64,000 nt of DNA from Liolophura sinensis (lineage: Eukaryota > Mollusca > Polyplacophora > Chitonida > Chitonidae), in assembly GCF_032854445.1 (NCBI RefSeq), contig NC_088298.1, positions 16,389,976 through 16,453,975 of the forward strand. Direction: 5' to 3'. The notes below the pieces were generated by a model. The model was not told the DNA's origin and ran no database searches. It was given only the letters and a program-made list of their open reading frames with translations. A program made the position numbers and the translations under genes. Of this stretch, positions 60,171-64,000 are shown one piece after another (within the stretch, counting starts at the first letter, position 1; each line of letters begins with the position of its first letter).

Positions 60171-60337
60171 AGTCTATTTCTTTATGTTTGTAGTTCATAT
60201 TCTTGCTAGGAAAATGAAGTTACAATTCTTTTTCTAATTCATAATGTTAAAGTCCGTAAGCTCGTTTTCGACGGCAAGAACCAATTGCCTCGGGTGACTT
60301 CATAATTATTAAATACCAATGGTATGCTGGGTACTGA

Positions 60338-60364
60338 GTGGGGGGAGGTGGGGGGGGGGGGGGT
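60338..60364 (+). repeat. G-run, quadruplex potential
   Basis: Four or more G-tracts separated by A or T. Confidence 0.75.
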
Positions 60365-61071
60365 CAACATGTTTGGAAGGAGGGTGACACTAGTTACCGG
60401 AATTACTGTAAACCCTGTTTCTGACACTGCCATATTTGAAATCTAGTTATTTGAAGCAATCTAGTTCTTCGCAGAGACAGTAGTTTAGGCTGTGTTACTG
60501 CATGGAGTTTGTTCAAAACCGCTTGTTGGTGCAGCTATTGTAAAACAAATCAGTCCCCACGCCAATTGTCCAGTATGCAACTTGTTTTTGAACAATTATG
60601 ACGTTACCCGAGACACGAGAGTTCTTAGTGTCTAAAATAAGTCTGTGGACTTTAACATTATGAGTTACCAAAATATTCTAACTGCATTTTCTTTGTAATA
60701 ATATGTACGTCCAACATATTAATGAGTAGGGCTTGTGTTGTTACGTGACACTGACTAAATGCAATTTTGGTAGCGAGTGTGACCGATTTCACAGAGCGCT
60801 GAATACAGGTGACTCTCTAAAACAAATAGATTTCAGTCACTGACCCCTACTTAACAGTTTGCTGTGTAAAGCCCGGAGTCAGCATACTGTGGCTGTAAGG
60901 GGGTGTCATGTCTGGTGTCTTCGTCTTGGCGTTTGAGTGAGTCAGCACTATTATTAATAGGATGGAGACATCATCCTAGCATAAATGAAGTAAAATTGAA
61001 CACGAAACTAAAAAGACAACACATACTTGGACAGATAATTGGATTATACGCCAATTCCAATATTTTACGGG

Positions 61072-61285
61072 TCCGCGACCGTACGTGGGAAGGTCTGCAG
61101 CAACCTACGGATGGTCGTGGTTTCCACGGTTTCAACCCACCATAATGCTGGCCACCGTCGTATAAGTGAAATATTCTTGAGTACGGCGTAAAACACCAAT
61201 CAAATAAATAAATAAGTAAATAAATAAATAAATGAATGAATGAATGAATGAATGAATGAATGAATGAATAAATAAATAAATATAT
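61072..61285 (+). mobile_element. SINE-1, 3' half, with expanded (AAAT)/(GAAT) tail
   Basis: GTACGTGGGAAGGTCTGC through the 3' domain. The tail has grown to about 90 bp of AAAT then GAAT units then AAAT. Confidence 0.9.
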
Positions 61286-62029
61286 AAATAAATAAATAAA
61301 TATTTTATGGTCATTTAATGTGTTCATTTAAGTAAACCCAATTTTATCTATTAAATTTAACCTAAAATAGCCTGTTTTATCGAAGCCTTTTGCTTTATCG
61401 TATTTTCCTTGAGGGCGTAATCTTAGTGATTCTGTTTTGAATGCAGTATTGTAACAGCCAGGACCCAGTTTTACAAAAGATGTCGCACATGTACGATAAT
61501 CACACATATAGGACAATGGTACGGTAATAGTGACGTACAAAATGTCGTGCAACAAATGTATGATAAAAATATGTCGCACGCCTGTTTGTGAAACTCAGCT
61601 CAGATGACTAACTCGTGCATTGCTAAAGTCATACATTTATTGAATATTTTCAATCTGTGCGCATGAGTATTTTTCTCAAGATTTGGCCTAAAACTCATTG
61701 TATGCATAACAATTGCACCACTCACAAAAACAGATCTATTTTTGGGACTGACGTCAGAGCCAAAATGCGGTCGCCCGTCATCACTTTACGCGCATACCTG
61801 ACGTCACTGACTTGCCCATTGAACAACAACTCCCGTCAGAATACGGAATATCGATCGAGACTGGATGTTTGTTAGGTCGCGCCTAGCTAGAAATCAAGGC
61901 CAGTTGGCCTATAGGTTCAGTGTCAGTTAGCGCAGTAAACACCTGCTTACGAATTGTAGATTGCTGCATATTATAACACACACAAGCCCCCATATTTCAA
62001 GTACTGATAATGTTGTGATATATTTGTTG

Positions 62030-62145
62030 ACTTGATTGGTGTTTTATGCCGTACTCAAGAATATTTCGCTTATAGGACGGCCGCCAGCATTATGGTGGAA
62101 GAAAACCGGGGAGAGCGCAGGGGAAATCCACGACATTCCGCAGGT
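62030..62145 (-). mobile_element. SINE-1, 5' truncated, probable target duplication
   Basis: Ends after CAACCTGCGG. TGATAATGTT occurs at 62005-62014 and 62146-62155. Confidence 0.8.
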
Positions 62146-62172
62146 TGATAATGTTATGAGGGATGCTTGATT

Positions 62173-62365
62173 GAGTGAGTGAGAGCTTAGGGCTTAACGT
62201 TGTACTTAACAATTCATATATCATATGACGGCGAAGGAGCCGTTAGAGTGCATGTACGTGTAATGCGCCTTCTTGTTGAAGGACGGATTTCCACCACTCT
62301 TTTATCTAGTGCTGCTTCACTGAGACGATTACCGAAGGCAAGCAAGCCGAATCTGTAGAGCCATT
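62173..62365 (-). mobile_element. SINE-2, left arm of inverted pair
   Basis: GAGTGAGTGAG tail, GGGCTTAACGTTGTAC, through CTGCTTCACTGAGACG. The tRNA-like head is missing. Confidence 0.8.
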
Positions 62366-62495
62366 ATTACCTTCGGTAAGTCGTCTCAGTGAAGCAGCAC
62401 TAGATAAAAGAGCGGTGGAAATCCGTCCTGCAACAAGGACATACATACACCATAAGGAGTCCTATGACTGAAAAATTGTTTCAGCGACGGGGAAA
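62366..62495 (+). mobile_element. SINE-2, right arm of inverted pair
   Basis: CGTCTCAGTGAAGCAGCAC through GACTGAAAAATTGTTTCAGC, inverted against the previous copy with a 31-bp loop. Confidence 0.8.
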
Positions 62496-63507
62496 GTTGA
62501 ACATGCGTCATCAGTGCTAGCCGGCGTTGGATTGTCTGCGACAAATTATCGGCGTAGGCCTACATTTTTATATTCTTGAGTCTACCGTAAAACACACCAA
62601 TCAGTTAAACAAAAAAAAAAGGAACTGCTGGCAGTACACTTCAAGCCTGAAATATGTAAATTGTAAGTAGTTGCCAAATGCTCACTGGCTAATTTGCCAA
62701 CTACCCACATTATTTAAAAGGGTTACCATGATATTAACGCACTTATTTGCCCCCTGTCACATTACTAACATTGTCCTTGTCCTGCTGCTTATTTCCAGGT
62801 TTGCATTTTACACTTGCACCGGAGATCCAGTACAAGTCGAGGCTTAGTACAAATTGGTTCGTTGTGGTTTCTTTGCGCATATCAGCAAACTTCAAGGGAG
62901 TGTTTCACAAACACCCTGCAGAACAAATCCGAGCTTGTACGACGTTAAGATTAATGACTCGCTTGGAGAATAATCATGGCAGAGATAATATAATATTCAA
63001 GTTGGAATATAGCCTTCAGGAGGTTGTGAATTTTTCTATATCTCCATCGGATACTGATGCGAATGTTATATTATATTAATAAATACTCCACACGTTTACT
63101 TTTTTTCTCTGATTGGTCAGTGCTGGCCTAGCCCGTTAGCTTGTTCTCCCTCTGGCATTTTACTGACGAATGTGATCTCAGTAGGCCTATATACAGGACG
63201 AAGGTTGCAGGTATTATGTGGGTTATCTGCCTGTAACACTATATTTGTAGCCATACATTCTCGATCTGAAGAAAGCTTTCGCGGAGAATGCGGTTTTTGA
63301 CATGTATGACACAGATACCATTGTACAGGTGTTTGTTTCTTGCCTCAGAATCCGGCGAAAACCCAGGGATGGGGTCAGAGACTGACAAGACCTGTGGAGA
63401 ATTAATCTTAATATTTTCAATCTAAGGGCTCATCCTAGTGGGTTATCTTATAAGCACCGATTGCCATGGTGTGGGGGGTACCGCAAATAAGGGTTTATAA
63501 AGGTTCT

Positions 63508-63660
63508 TTTATTTATTTCTTTCTTTATTTATTTGATTGATTGATTTTTTAGGCCATGCTCAAGAACATTTCACTTACACGACGGCAGCCAGCATTACAG
63601 CGGGAGGGAACGGGCAGAGCCCGGGGGGTACCCACGATCATCCACATGGGTTGCGCGTGG
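63508..63660 (-). mobile_element. SINE-1, 3' half, diverged
   Basis: (ATTT)n tail, TAGGCCATGCTCAAGAACAT, AGAGCCCGGGGGGTACCC. Confidence 0.8.
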
Positions 63661-63794
63661 TTCCTTTTAAATAGCGTTGTGGGGTCCAAGTGTTACATGT
63701 AAATGTAATTTAAGGAGACAAATACAGGCTATTGAAATAATACTATCGAGTTGAAATGTACAATTCCCAGTTGGTCATCGTCCACCTTTCAAGA

Positions 63795-63895
63795 GAACCT
63801 CAACACAGCTTTGCTAAAATCAACTGAACTCTCAGAATCAGGCAAAATGTGCAACTTTGTGCCAAAGGCAAAATCCAAGGTCATTTACCGATACA
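63795..63895 (+). repeat. Dispersed repeat R3, partial copy
   Basis: CTGAACTCTCAGAATCAGGC and AAGGTCATTTA match the middle of R3. Confidence 0.45.
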
Positions 63896-64000
63896 CATTT
63901 AGCTTACAGGCGTGTACACATCATGTGATTGGGTCAAACATTTGTCCCCCCCCCCCCCCAACTGAAGATTGCTGGGACATATACTGATTGTATAAGACAG

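Larger units (their letters stand above)
41866..64000. other. Repeat-rich region upstream of the distal E75 exon, no gene recognised
   Basis: I find no conserved coding sequence here on either strand. The longest open frames (115 codons at 51074-51421, 110 codons at 62747-63079) resemble nothing I know and lie in repeat-rich or AT-rich DNA. More than fifteen SINE pieces occur, the highest density in the window. Somewhat GC-richer, apparently single-copy stretches at 44200-44850 and 61700-61900 are possible regulatory or untranslated sequence. Confidence 0.5.

Overview
The window is animal nuclear DNA, AT-rich, with introns, polymorphic-looking microsatellites and many short retroposons. The tRNA-derived SINEs, each ending in a conserved domain followed by an (AAAT)n tail, and the gene found here suggest a marine lophotrochozoan, most likely a mollusc such as a bivalve. 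I cannot name a species. No bacterial features, CRISPR arrays, rRNA genes or stand-alone tRNA genes were seen.

One gene can be supported: an E75-type nuclear receptor (Eip75B family, close to Rev-erb) on the minus strand. Ten downstream exons lie between 6541 and 1, and the C-terminal tail runs off the left edge. In order they encode zinc finger 1 (6453-6541), zinc finger 2 (5673-5780), a 37-bp microexon (5197-5233), the hinge (4681-4919), four core ligand-binding-domain exons (3445-3612, 2972-3079, 1979-2099, 1342-1518) and two exons of the C-terminal F region (686-773, 1-189). All splice sites are GT-AG and intron phases agree throughout. Three short ATG-containing exons far upstream (19089-19149, 22099-22147, 41826-41865) each end in a phase-1 donor that fits the zinc-finger-1 acceptor. 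They look like alternative first exons from separate promoters, the arrangement known for E75 in insects. As given, the two DNA-binding exons after finger 1 carry compensating one-base length errors (one T too many, one A too few). These would truncate the receptor unless they are assembly errors.

From 6.5 to 41.8 kb the sequence is E75 intron. It holds scattered SINEs, several older dispersed repeats present two to five times, small minisatellites, G-runs, clusters of nuclear-receptor half-sites, and at 30829-32012 a 37-bp minisatellite of exactly 32 units with no indels, growing out of a SINE fragment.

From 41.9 to 64 kb lies the region upstream of the most distal E75 exon. I recognise no gene there. 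It is dense in SINEs, including two inverted pairs that form long hairpins, and has a compact array of four CACGTG E-boxes at 13-bp spacing (52183-52227). At least three SINE families can be defined by eye. Target-site duplications around several copies show that they arrived by retroposition.
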